The notes beneath the pieces are model-generated. The model ran no database searches. It worked only from the letters and a program-made list of their open reading frames with translations, and had not been told where the DNA came from. This document shows, in pieces, positions 42,481 to 51,885 of a stretch of 64,000 nt of DNA (within the stretch, counting starts at the first letter, position 1; every line of letters begins with the position of its first letter). Both the position numbers and the translations under genes were made by a program. Origin of the DNA: Patiria miniata (lineage: Eukaryota; Echinodermata; Asteroidea; Valvatida; Asterinidae); NCBI RefSeq assembly GCF_015706575.1, contig NW_024037074.1, forward strand, positions 5,580,001-5,644,000, given 5' to 3'.

Positions 42481-42867
42481 GGCCTACATTGCTAATAATC
42501 TTACCGTTTAAACTGTTAGTGTTGTAAATGCTTGCCTTGGGATTCATCATTGATGAAACAGTACTTAACATTATTTAATATTTTGTTATGTATGCAGGGC
42601 CCCTAAGAAACCAGTTTTTAACTGTTTGGGAATATCCTGGGTAAAAACTGAATAAAGATTAATTATTTATCTATTATGCGGAAGTGTACCTTATACAAAG
42701 CCAATGTGTTACAAAGCAAGATTTTTTGTTTGAAAGGCCTCTCTCACTCAGAAGTAGTATTGGCTTAATACGCAACGTGATGTGTTGTACCTGATTAATC
42801 ATACATTGTGTCTATGAACTTTTGTAGAAATAAGTAAAATTTGATTGTAACGAACATTTATTATAAG
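42481..42867. repeat. Flank segment shared with 49200-49640
   Basis: Matches the R13 3' flank (GCAAGATTTTTTGTTTGAAAGGCCT and following). It holds the empty site of the hAT-like MITE at 42747-42754 (CTCAGAAG). Confidence 0.6.
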
Positions 42868-42950
42868 ATGGAATTTTGCGTCGGGGTGATATCAATCAAA
42901 TTAGGTTTTGCCCTACACCGACGTCGGTGAAGGGCAAAACCTAATTTGAA
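42868..42950 (-). mobile_element. Truncated inverted SINE end with a 52-bp palindrome
   Basis: ATGGAATTTTGCGTCGGGGT is the reverse complement of the end of the SINE at 43143-43342. It is absent from the paralogous flank near 49650. It includes the palindrome 42897-42948, centred on CGACGTCG, with 27-bp arms and one mismatch. Confidence 0.55.
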
Positions 42951-43142
42951 CGAAAATTTAAAAAGCAAGTCCAACTTTGCATGCTGGATCACCACGCTGC
43001 CGTCCGTGATATCGCAGCAATGGAACCACTTTACAGGTTTCGAAAAGACTTCATTCAAAAGCCATCATCCAATTGTTTTTTTTTAAATACTCGTCCAGAT
43101 ATTTTGTATTCTCAAAACCAGTACTCCAGAGGGTGTTCATTC

Positions 43143-43342
43143 CAACCAACCAACCGACCCCGCAAGCTCGGTGATCGAGTAGGAATAACTTGTAAGCAAG
43201 TGTTGGGTTCGAGTCCAACCCGAGTAATTTTTTCACGAATCCTATAAGGGCAAACACTGAGTAAAGTGTTGATGAAAATACGTGGGCGAAGGGAAAAAAC
43301 CCAATGATGGGTTTGTATAACCCCGACGCAAATTCCATTTTA
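43143..43342 (+). mobile_element. tRNA-derived SINE, related to 11934-12147
   Basis: The head 43161-43227 has CTCGGTGATCGAG and a perfect B box GGTTCGAGTCC with paired CTCGG/CCGAG ends. The body ends ATAACCCCGACGCAAATTCC. It interrupts a flank that is continuous at 49900-49930. Confidence 0.6.
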
Positions 43343-44107
43343 ATAGATCATTATTGCTACGCATCTATCCTGTACGGGTGCATGTGTGTGGCAGTGTCTA
43401 TATAGACATTCCATTTCTGAGCTTGTCTTAAAAAGCAAATGGAAGACGATAACACAAATTAATATTAGACGTCATCTTGGAACACCTGGTCAGAATTGTC
43501 AATTTACATAAAATTTTATGAATTACCTGGATGGCTAGAGAGAAGTGAAAGGCTTATAACGAGTGTTGTGTATACGCTAACGTAGTCTAACTGCATGAAG
43601 ATTACGTTCATATACGGGTCACTTCTTTTGAATGGCCGATGGACGTAGTATTGACTATGTGCAGGAGCGAATCGTAATCTGGGATTTTCTCATTTTTATA
43701 TATTGCCGTAGGGGCCTATGCAGTGACAAATCGTACACTACAATATTTTGCTGGATCAAACTTCTGTACTAACTGCCGACATGAACATGATCACAACTAT
43801 GAACAAGTGAATGACTTTTGTTGAAGTATAAATCTATTAATTTCAACCATCGTTGGAGTTTTAATGGATCGTCAGATTTATTGGATTTCTGACTTGTGAC
43901 ACTAGCTTTGCCGTCGTGGGAAAATAAATCTCTATCTTTTGTTCTGCATGCATACCTCTATATATTCGCTGTTAAGTCAATTAGATGTAGCATGCTTGTT
44001 GTTGGATGAACGATCTGCTGAACTTGAGACTCATAACTTCATCACTTGTAAGTAAAGTTTTGTTGAAAACAGGATAACACTTGCTGAGATTTTTACACAC
44101 ATTCATC
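43343..44107 (+). repeat. U3 upstream block of R12
   Basis: From about 43560 it resembles the regions before R13, psiR16 and the right edge (TTCATATACGGGTCACTTCTTTTGAAT against TTCATACGGGTCAGTTCATTTGAAT), but it is more diverged. Confidence 0.5.
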
Positions 44108-45163
44108 ATGACAGCTCTTGTGAGGACTGTTTGCTGTTTCTTCACGTGGTTTGCCTTCGCTGCTAACTTTTGTTACGGGCTTTATGTGCTGCCCGGGATG
44201 GCGATTTCTCCTAAGGGACCATTAAATGGAGACACTGCAACACTTAAGTGTTGGGCCGGTGATTACGACCCATCACTTCACCGCTGGATCTGGCAAAAAA
44301 GGATTAATGGGTCTTGGGTTGATATTAATGCCAATGAGAGAATTGCATTCCTACCACTGCAGCAAGAGACTCCTTTTTCTTATTCTAGCACGATGGCGAT
44401 CAACCGTCTTGTGGAGTCAGATGAAGGGGAGTACCTTTGCCTTGTTGTCACAAAGTTCACCGGAAACTACCTCTCTAATGCGTGGGGTGAACTGTTTGTC
44501 AATTATCTCAACGAATTTCCCGTTTGCAACCCCAACGGCCCGGCGGATGTGGCTGAGGGAAACCGTCCGTCTTGTAAGACGGTTATCGAGGAAAGGACAC
44601 CCGAGGTGACACTCTCTGACGATCCTTTTGCTATCGCATTAAACTGGATGGTGACATCTGTTGGTGAAAATGAGTCGGGATCGGAAGTGGAAAAGAAGGT
44701 GACAATGGCAGATGATGAACTTACATTTTTCTGCTATTCAGTAATTTTAGGAGACACGAGGAACTCACTCTCCTGCAAAATCGGACCCTTAACGGTCACA
44801 CCTTACGAATTTCCCCGTACAAACAGTCCCAAAACTCCAGGTTCGTTCACTCCAACTACACGTTTCAATACAGACAAGTTTACGACCAGTCAAACGTTTA
44901 GCTCGAATTGTCCAACTTCTAGCAACCCTTCTGTGTGCATTACGGGAATTGCTGGAATTGCGTTTGGTGTCCTCGTCATAGTAGTCAGCATTTGTATTAA
45001 CTTACTCTGCTTTCGCTACGACCCGAGACGTCTCCGTCAGTTGGTTGGATGTTGCAGCCAATCCAAGACGCCTAACCATCAGAGTGGTCCTGGTTATCCA
45101 TCGAATCTTCCAATGGACCGACATGTCTACGAATCGTCGATAAATGGACCTGCGAGAGACTAA
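44108..45163 (+). CDS. R12: intronless Ig receptor with nonsense-truncated tail
   Basis: 351 residues from ATG 44108; the frame is open further upstream but only with TTG. Signal peptide is about 1-24. The V-type Ig domain has C48, W62 and E-S-D-E-G-E-Y-L-C (C111). The second domain has C140, C156, C209, C223 and CKIGPLTV. A Ser/Thr stalk and a membrane helix (about 278-300) lead to LLCFRYDPRRLRQLVGCC. The tail ends at GPARD because the CAA codon of R15 (DQPER) is TAA here. It contains HVYESS only and no ITIM. A MITE starts 12 bp after the stop, and a decayed continuation of the tail lies beyond it. It could be a short-tailed receptor or a young pseudogene; the ectodomain looks fully maintained. 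Confidence 0.82.
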   Translation: MTALVRTVCCFFTWFAFAANFCYGLYVLPGMAISPKGPLNGDTATLKCWAGDYDPSLHRWIWQKRINGSWVDINANERIAFLPLQQETPFSYSSTMAINRLVESDEGEYLCLVVTKFTGNYLSNAWGELFVNYLNEFPVCNPNGPADVAEGNRPSCKTVIEERTPEVTLSDDPFAIALNWMVTSVGENESGSEVEKKVTMADDELTFFCYSVILGDTRNSLSCKIGPLTVTPYEFPRTNSPKTPGSFTPTTRFNTDKFTTSQTFSSNCPTSSNPSVCITGIAGIAFGVLVIVVSICINLLCFRYDPRRLRQLVGCCSQSKTPNHQSGPGYPSNLPMDRHVYESSINGPARD

Positions 45164-45174
45164 CCTGAACGCAC

Positions 45175-45605
45175 TTAGGCCATCAGCCTGGGGGTTTAGT
45201 CGGTATCAAATATGGTGGAATAATGCTCCTTGTGATTTTTGGCAAGGTATGCATCCCTGTAGTTGGAAAATATGTGACAGCATTGCTGCGGTGGCAGCTC
45301 TTTGGGTGCTATCACTTTAAAAAAAAAAAAAAAAAAAAAAAAATTGGCGGCCAAAACATGTTTATTATCACATATAATTAATCAGGTAACAAGTATATTG
45401 GCGGCCATTTTGAAAAAAAAAAACTAAAGTTTTAACACCCAAAAAACTGCCACCGCTCACACTGCAAAGCGATCACACATTTTCCAACTCTAGATGTGCA
45501 TACCCTGCCAAAAATCGTTGTGAGCATTGCTCCTTTCGATCATTAATTTGACCCAATTTTTAATTTGACGCTGACCCAATTTTTAGACCGAAGCTGATAG
45601 CCTAA
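45175..45605. mobile_element. Palindromic MITE in the R12 tail sequence
   Basis: The ends TTAGGCCATCAGC and (other strand) TTAGGCTATCAGC are inverted. The arms stay complementary inward (AATGCTC, TTTTTGGCA, TATGCA, GTTGGAAAAT, CGGTGGCAG) to a centre at the A-run 45319-45343. It sits exactly where R15 and psiR16 read from GAACGCA to TTGAGTA. Ends of the GGC type adjoining TTA/TAA hint at PIF/Harbinger, but a clean duplication is not seen. Confidence 0.72.
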
Positions 45606-45810
45606 TTGAGTATTGTGAACGTTGAGGTCAATGTTTGTTACCGAACATCCTAGGCCTAATGGTGAATCTGGATAAATTGTCCATTGGACTTCGCAGTTCC
45701 CCAATCTTGTAGCTCAAGACAACCAGCTCAAGACTCCATCCAGTCAGCAGATGTCCAAAGCTATGATTGGCACCTGCTAGCAGTACCCACGAAGACAATT
45801 CAGCTGCATA
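45606..45810 (+). pseudogene. Decayed remainder of the R12 tail
   Basis: Resumes with TTGAGTATTGTGAACGTTGAGGT, parallel to R15, and reaches AGCTATGATTGGC and GACAATTCAGCT. It then passes into 3' flank without the YMEL/YTEL codons. Several frame changes are present. Confidence 0.7.
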
Positions 45811-46689
45811 AACTTTGCTTTTGCTCGTGGCTGACTTTTATTTTTTCCCTGACTTTTGGAAAATGTATTGAAGAAAAGAACAGTTCAGACTACGTTAGTT
45901 TTAAGTTCCAATTTTTGTTGGTGATACTTTAAAGCGAAGGTATGTCTTCCAAAACTACGGGGTATGTGAATGCCTTATAGAATCGACAAAGATAATCAAG
46001 TTTTTCAGTGGGCACTAGTTGATATTTTATTCAGTTTGTAGAATCTAAGATCGAAGAAGAATGCGGTTACATTTTAGCAATTGCAATGATTGTTGAAATA
46101 TTTTATATATAAACAGGTGTATAGAGTATCAATTTATAATGGTTAATCTAATATGTGGAATTGTACATTACAAAGTCAATTTGTTAATTTTGTTCTACAA
46201 ATTTAACTATGGGAAAAGTAGCTTTATCATTGAACATATTGTGTTCAAATATTAAGAGGTCTCGTAAGAACTTTCAAGTATTTAGGTGCTGGCAAAAGCT
46301 GTATAATATATTCTTGTACTCTGAGCAGGAAAATTGGTTCCGTTAAATTGGTTTAGAAAATACAAGTGGTTTTTAAAAAGACTTTGATCGACTCAGTCGT
46401 TTCTTGCAAACTATCGTTAATTGTGCATGTGTAATACACAATAAGATATCTATAACCTATGGGCTCCGTGCGCCAACAAAAGAGAGTCCCCGTTCGAATT
46501 GAACTTGCAATGGTCTCCCAGACTAATCCCCGCCCCCAGTAACTTTGGACTATTCGAAATACGCAGTGGATGGACCGGGAACTAGTCTAGGTCTCCCCCA
46601 ACTCCTTTTCTGGCCGTTGAAGGGGTACTTGTGCACGGAGCCCAAAATCAGTCAAAACGAGGGAGGGGAAGGAATGGTCATCTCACGAA
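45811..46689. repeat. R12 3' flank: T2 block
   Basis: A T2 copy (AAGCGAAGGTATGTCTTCC to AAGAAGAATGCGG), then AT-rich sequence shared with the flanks of R15 and psiR16 (GCTGGCAAAAGCTGT near 46289). Confidence 0.55.
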
Positions 46690-47382
46690 GTGATTCACAA
46701 AACAGTTTCATGTTTGAATCAACAGTTTGGGGCCAAATGGAGAATTTTCCCGCATTCTCTCTCCGCTTAGTGGAGTCGTTTATACCCGGTCTACTGTGTC
46801 AGCTTTGAAGAGGTCACGTCCATACGGGTCAGTTCATTTGAATAGCTGAAAGACATACAGAACTGGCTGTGCAGGAACAGAAAACAAACATACTGCAAGC
46901 TGGATTTGTCTGAACTTCACCTATTCTTTGTATTGTTATCACAGTCACGAAACCAAGGCTGGCGTTCTGCAACAGCAAATATTGCTACTGCGATAATTCT
47001 ACCAGGAAGTATATTATAACTGTGATTATGTGGAGGAAAAGTGTTGGAGTGGAGTGTAAAGTTGCTTCATCCGTTAAATGTTTCAGTTACCTCCTGTGTT
47101 CAGCCATATGAACATGCTTGTTTTGGAATCAGTACCCTAGCTACTCATACTTGATCAGTTGAGACAATATTTTGGTGTTAGAGGACCAATCTCCACTATT
47201 TATAATCTTTGCGTGGCCCCTAACTTTCACACGTTCGTTGAGGACTTGATCTACTGTATCATTCAAAATAGATGTGGAGGGCTTGTTGGATAACAGATCT
47301 GCAGTTGAGGACCATAATCTTTACCTTTCCGTGGGCTCAGTGGCCAAAGGATTTGACTTGCTCAGATTATTTCACATTCAAC
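46690..47382 (+). repeat. U3 upstream block of R13
   Basis: The reference copy of the subfamily 2 promoter block, shared with 60150-60867 and 63480-64000. Landmarks are CATACGGGTCAGTTCATTTG, TGCAAGCTGGATTTGTCTG and TTGTTATCACAGTCACGAAAC. An A/T-rich CTATTTATAATC near 47195 could be a TATA element. Confidence 0.65.
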
Positions 47383-48561
47383 ATGAAGACGTCTGTGAAA
47401 AGTGTTTTCTACTTGTTTACGTGGTTGCACCTGTGTGCCACCTTTTGCTACGGAGTCTCTGTGTTTTTAGTGACTATTTCTCCGAAGGAACCAATAAACG
47501 GAGAAAATGCAACACTGAAGTGCGAGGCTAATGGTTACGACCCGTCTCGTCATAGTTGGGTCTGGCAAACAAGAATCGATGGGACTTTTGTTAATATCAC
47601 TGCTAATGAGAAAATTGCATTCCTCCCAGTGCAGCAAGAGTCTCTTACTTCTTATTCTAGCACTATGGCAATCAACCGTCTTGAGGAGTCAGATGGAGGA
47701 GACTACCTATGCCTCGTTGTCGAAACAAGCACTGGAAACATTGAAGACTATGGACGTGGTGAATTCTTTGTCAGTCTTCTCGACGACTTCCCCGTTTGCA
47801 ACCCCAACGGCCCAGCGAATGTGACTGAGGGAGACCGTCTGTCTTGTAAGACGGTTATCAAGGAAAGGACACCTGAAGTGAGACCCTCTAGAGACTGGAT
47901 TGTGGCTTTTCTGGGTGAAAATGAGTGGGGATCGGAGATGACAAAGAATGTGACAGCTGATGATGAGGGCACCACCTTTTACTGCTTTTCGATTTTAGAA
48001 GACGTAATGAAGACACTCACCTGCAAAATCGGACCCTTAACGGTCATACCTGTTGGGGTTCCTAACATGACCAGCCTGAGATCTAGAGTCTTCAATCCAG
48101 CTGTCAATAAAGAAAAGTTTACAAGTATCATCACAGTCAACACTGATTGTCCGTCTTGTACCAACCCATCGGTGGGTACTGTGGGTATTGTGGGAATTGC
48201 CTTCGGTGGATTTGTCATAGTTGTCAGCATTTGTATTAACTTACTCTGCTTTCGTTTCGACCCGAAACGCCTCCACACATTGGTTGGATTTTGCAGCCGA
48301 TCCAAGACGCCTAACCATCAGAGTGATCCCAATGATCCATCCCAGCTTCGAATGGACCAACGTCTCGACGCATCGTCTATAACTGGACCTGCGACGGACC
48401 AACCTGAGAGGACTGCGGATTCGAACGTTGATTCGAGTACCGAACATCCCAGTTCCAGCGATGGATCTATAGAAATTCCAGCAGATTCCACGGTTCCCCC
48501 ATCTGGTAATTTAGGACAACAAACTCAAGACTCTGTAAAATCAAAAAAATCCAAGCTATGA
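47383..48561 (+). CDS. R13: intronless Ig receptor, tail cut by a frameshift at an A7 run
   Basis: 392 residues. ATG 47383 is preferred over the in-frame ATG 47272 because the signal peptide (MKTSVKSVFYLFTW...CYG) starts there. V-type Ig domain has C47, W61 and E-S-D-G-G-D-Y-L-C (C110), followed by YGRGEFFV. The second domain has C139, C155, C201, C214 and CKIGPLTV. The membrane helix is about 266-289, then LLCFRFDPKRLHTLVGFC. The tail ends SVKSKKSKL at TGA 48559-48561. Relative to psiR16 the DNA is two bases short here, next to seven A residues (TCA AAA AAA), and the ITIM end of the tail follows out of frame. No ITIM remains in frame. Confidence 0.83.
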   Translation: MKTSVKSVFYLFTWLHLCATFCYGVSVFLVTISPKEPINGENATLKCEANGYDPSRHSWVWQTRIDGTFVNITANEKIAFLPVQQESLTSYSSTMAINRLEESDGGDYLCLVVETSTGNIEDYGRGEFFVSLLDDFPVCNPNGPANVTEGDRLSCKTVIKERTPEVRPSRDWIVAFLGENEWGSEMTKNVTADDEGTTFYCFSILEDVMKTLTCKIGPLTVIPVGVPNMTSLRSRVFNPAVNKEKFTSIITVNTDCPSCTNPSVGTVGIVGIAFGGFVIVVSICINLLCFRFDPKRLHTLVGFCSRSKTPNHQSDPNDPSQLRMDQRLDASSITGPATDQPERTADSNVDSSTEHPSSSDGSIEIPADSTVPPSGNLGQQTQDSVKSKKSKL

Positions 48562-48676
48562 TTGGCCTGCTGGAAGTACCCAAGAAGACACTTCAGCTAC
48601 TGGTAAACCATCTGATGACTATATGGAGTTGCAAGGGAAACCGAACACTAGTGTGTACACCGATCTCAAACTCTGA
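48562..48676 (+). pseudogene. R13 terminal ITIM codons, out of frame
   Basis: One base forward of the R13 frame the sequence reads DWPAGSTQEDTSATGKPSD, DYMELQ and SVYTDLKL, then stops at 48674-48676. It is still intact and is followed by AATAAA at 48688-48693, so it lies inside the mRNA. Its good preservation suggests either a very recent frameshift or some use through slippage at the A7 run. Confidence 0.75.
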
Positions 48677-49316
48677 CTGTTTACTTTAATAAATTTGCTT
48701 TATATTGAAGAGAAATACATAGCAGTCTGCGATAATTTTCCTTTCCGTTAAAAATACTTAAACGTGAAGGCCTGCATTCAAAAGCCACGGGGTTCGGTGA
48801 ATGCCTAATATCATGGACACAATTAAATCACAATGGTAGTCAAATGTGTCAATAGGCACTAGTCAGTCATTTTGATTGATTTTGTAAAATCTAAGAATGA
48901 AGAAGAAATATGATACAACATGCGATCAAGCTAAATGAGTCGTTTGTCGACCCTGGTCATTTTTTTTATTACAGATTTGAAAAGAGCACAATCTCAGCAT
49001 TACTGCTGTAAAAACCGCCAGCTGATACCATCTTTAGTTCGAAAGTCGGAACACCAAGAGATGTGATTAAATGATGTAATGAAGTGGCCCTATTTTGGCC
49101 TGTATCTCCAAATGAAAATTCCCGGCAAACGACTCATGTAGTTTGATCACATCAGTATCGTCATGATTTTGTAAATATTTCATCCATAGAGTAACAATTC
49201 ATGTATTATATTTTGTCTTTTATGCGGAAGTGTGCCTTACTGAGTCAATGTACCTTAAAAAGTCTATGTATTTCAAAGCAAGATTTTTTTTGGTTGAAAG
49301 GCCTGTCACTCAAAAG
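48677..49316. repeat. R13 3' flank: poly(A) signal and T2 block
   Basis: AATAAA is at 48688. T2 is at about 48750-48915 (ACGTGAAGGCCTGCATTC). An inserted-looking stretch with partially inverted CGACTCAT/ATGAGTCG ends lies around 48935-49150. Confidence 0.55.
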
Positions 49317-49566
49317 CATGGGCGTCGTGAGGGGGGCCAAGGGGGCACTTAACACCCCCCCCCCCCCCCCGAAAAGCCAAAAAAGGAAAAGAAAAAAAAA
49401 GAGGCGCGAAGTCATAGTGGTGTAAATTTAATGAGTTTGGACGGAGTCAAAATGTTCCTGCCCCCCTCTAAAACTAATAACTCGAAAACTTGTTGAGAAA
49501 TGCAAGATTTTTTGTGAAAAAAATATGTTTTGCCCCCTCTAGAAAAAAAATCTGGCGACACCCATG
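49317..49566. mobile_element. hAT-like MITE with exact 8-bp duplication
   Basis: Termini CATGGGCGTCG and CGACACCCATG with perfect 8-bp duplications CTCAAAAG at 49309-49316 and 49567-49574. The inner part has C- and A-runs and no gene. The paralogous flank at 42747-42754 has a single CTCAGAAG with no element. The superfamily is inferred from the 8-bp duplication. Confidence 0.82.
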
Positions 49567-50145
49567 CTCAAAAGTAGCACTGACTCAATTCGCACAGTTG
49601 AATAACGAACATTTGTGTACATGCTTACCATTTATGAAGTTTTTAAGAAGTAAATACACCCGATTTTAACGATAATTTGAAAAGGCCAGTCCAACTGTGC
49701 CCACATGCCTGATAATAACCATGCTGTCTTCTAATATCACAGCAAATGAACCATTTTATAGATTTCGAAAAGACCTACAGATTTCGAAAACACTATTTAA
49801 AATTGAGTCATCAGACGACGTTTTAAAACCTATCATTCCAATTTCATAAAATATACCCGTCCATATATATTGTTCATTCTCAAAACCAGCACCGTCTAAG
49901 AGGGTGCTCATTCCAATCATCCAGCCGACAAGTGTCGTAACTATAAATACGAGAATGGGTCGCACGGGGGGGGGGGGGGGGGCTCGCATGGGGGGGGGGG
50001 ACGAGCACACCAGCGGAGGTCCTCCCCATTTAAATCTTGAATTGCACAAAAACAATATAGCAGTTGCCTTCAGTGCCCCTCAGGTGCTTGGATGGCTTTG
50101 GAGAGGTCATAACGAGGGCTCTGTAACGCTACGTAGCCTACGCGT
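49567..50145. other. R13 far 3' flank with G-runs
   Basis: 49640-49930 matches 42940-43155. Two long G-runs at about 49969-49982 and 49990-49999 are low-complexity and a likely source of assembly error. No gene is seen. Confidence 0.5.
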
Positions 50146-50149
50146 TTAA

Positions 50150-50770
50150 AGGGAAAATACAACATTTGCAAACATCAAAAAATAAAACTACCAAATCATT
50201 TTGAAATACCTTCCTGGACTGTTAGTGAATGACAGTGTAAAGCATCCTGTAAAATCATGGCACCTGTTATACTGTCATTTTCAAGAAAAGTGGTATTTTT
50301 GTATCAATTTCCAACGCTGGTCGGCCGATCAGCATTGGAAAAAACTGGCTTTTTTCAAATACTGGCCCCAGTTGACCATCGCACTTGATTGCAATCGATT
50401 ACAAACCTATAATAATAATAATAAGTTAAAATTTATATAGCGCCCGTCCATGAAGAAAATCATGCTCCAAGGCGCTTTCTATATAAAAAGTTAAGACACA
50501 GGATAAAATTACAACCTATGAACGGGTACAAGCCAGCTAGACTGGTTCCCTGACCTTACCATTCCCCAATATATGTAAACTGCTCTGTTTCTTCTTAAAT
50601 GGAGTCAGGGAACCAGACTACAGGAAAATGATTATTTTTCTTGGTTTTTATAGCATTTTCGAACCCAAAACCTCAAAGAAGTCAGTGTAACTATATTTGC
50701 TATATTTTTCCAACCCCCAATTCCATCCATTTCTGAAAATTACAGCAAAAGCAAATGATGTATATTCCCT
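50150..50770. mobile_element. TTAA-target MITE family B, copy 2 (with nested SINE tail)
   Basis: Inverted relative to copy 1: it begins AGGGAAAATACAACATTTGC and ends GATGTATATTCCCT. TTAA flanks it at 50146-50149 and 50771-50774. The internal hairpin CCAACGCTGG...CAGCATTGG is kept near 50309-50339. It lies directly against the broken edge of psiR14. Confidence 0.8.
50411..50507 (-). mobile_element. 5'-truncated SINE tail nested in the MITE
   Basis: On the minus strand it runs from AAAGCGCCTTGGAGCATG to GGGCGCTATATAAATTTTAAC and a (TTA)n end. It is flanked by ATTACAAACCTAT (50398-50410) and ATTACAACCTAT (50508-50519), a target duplication. The same 3' tail type occurs in the full SINE at 51461. 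Confidence 0.7.
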
Positions 50771-50774
50771 TTAA

Positions 50775-51229
50775 TGTTGTCAACATTTGCATTAACTTGC
50801 TCTGCTTTCGCTACGACCCGAGACGTCTCCATCAGTTGGTTGGAAGTTGCAACCGATCCAAGACGCCTAACCGACAGAGTGATCCCAATGGTCCATCGAA
50901 TCTTCAAATGGACCAACGTGTCTACAAATCGTCGATAAATGGGCCTGCGAGAGACCAACCTGAACGCATTGAGTATAATTAGGAACGTTGAGGTCAATGT
51001 TGGTTCGAGTACCAAACATCCTGGATGAAATTCCATTGATTTCCGCGGTTTCCCCTATCTTGTATGTAGCTCAAGAAAACCAGCTGAAGACTCCGTCATG
51101 TCAGCAGCAGACCAAGCTATGATTGGCCTGCTCGAAGTACACACGCAGTCTACTAGTAAACCAACTGAAGGCTTTATGGAGTTGAGACCAAAAAACGAAC
51201 ACCGATGTGTACACTGAACTCAAACTCTG
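50775..51229 (+). pseudogene. psiR14: membrane segment and tail only
   Basis: Starts inside the membrane helix (VNICINLLCFRYDPRRLHQLVG) right after the MITE. Both Ig domains and the signal peptide are absent. The tail reads to DQPERIEYN, where a stop appears, and continues with frame changes through AGCTATGATTGGCC to GTGTACACTGAACTCAAACTCTG. It is a dead fragment of a subfamily 2 gene. Confidence 0.85.
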
Positions 51230-51460
51230 TCTGTTTACTTTACTAACTTGGCTTCAACTCGCTCGTGGCGAATGATTTTTTTTACTCCCGTAATTGTCCC
51301 GTAAATGTGTAACAATAATTGTTCATTAGGGTTAAATTACACAACAAATAAATGAGTTTCGGTAAGATTCCCATATCTGGCCTCACCTGTCACCCTATGG
51401 ACAAACCGTATGAGACTGGTCTAAATTTTTAAGTGTTTTCTCAAAAACTACTTCAATATG

Positions 51461-51885
51461 GGGTGCTGTGGTCCCGTGATTACGGTGTTCGACTCGTGTG
51501 CCGTGGTACACGGGTTCGAATCCTGACCGTGGGAACATGGTGCTTGTGCATTTGAGCAAGGCGCTTTACCATTATTGCTTCGTCCTTCGGATGGGACGTG
51601 AAGCCGTAGGTCCCGTGTTTTGTGCAAGCCCGTTAGAGAACCCAGTAACACTTATCGCTAATTTAAGGGTTTGCCCCGGTATTTCTGGCAGTGCTGCTTA
51701 ATGCGCCGCAGCACCTTGTAAACCATTATAAAGGTGCTACATTATGGTTCTCATATTTCTCATGTACTTCATTTACCTGTCTCTAATAATAGACATAATT
51801 TCCAGCGCCTTGAGTACGTAATTGTTGGTAGGTACGTGGGCTATAAAACTTCGGTATTATTATTATTATTATTATTAATATTGAC
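51461..51885 (+). mobile_element. tRNA-derived SINE with conserved central domain and (ATT)n tail
   Basis: The head has a B box GGTTCGAATCC (51511-51521) and a tRNA-like 5' part. A central GAGCAAGGCGCTTTACC and CTTCGTCCTTCGGATGGGAC stretch resembles a domain I recall from SINEs of many invertebrates. The 3' end AGCGCCTTGAG...GGGCTATAAA leads to (ATT)n near 51858-51882. Confidence 0.75.

Noticed and set aside
48535-48600. Programmed -1 frameshift at the A AAA AAA heptamer of R13
   Set aside because: A -1 shift enters the wrong frame; only +1 or loss of one A reaches the ITIM codons.
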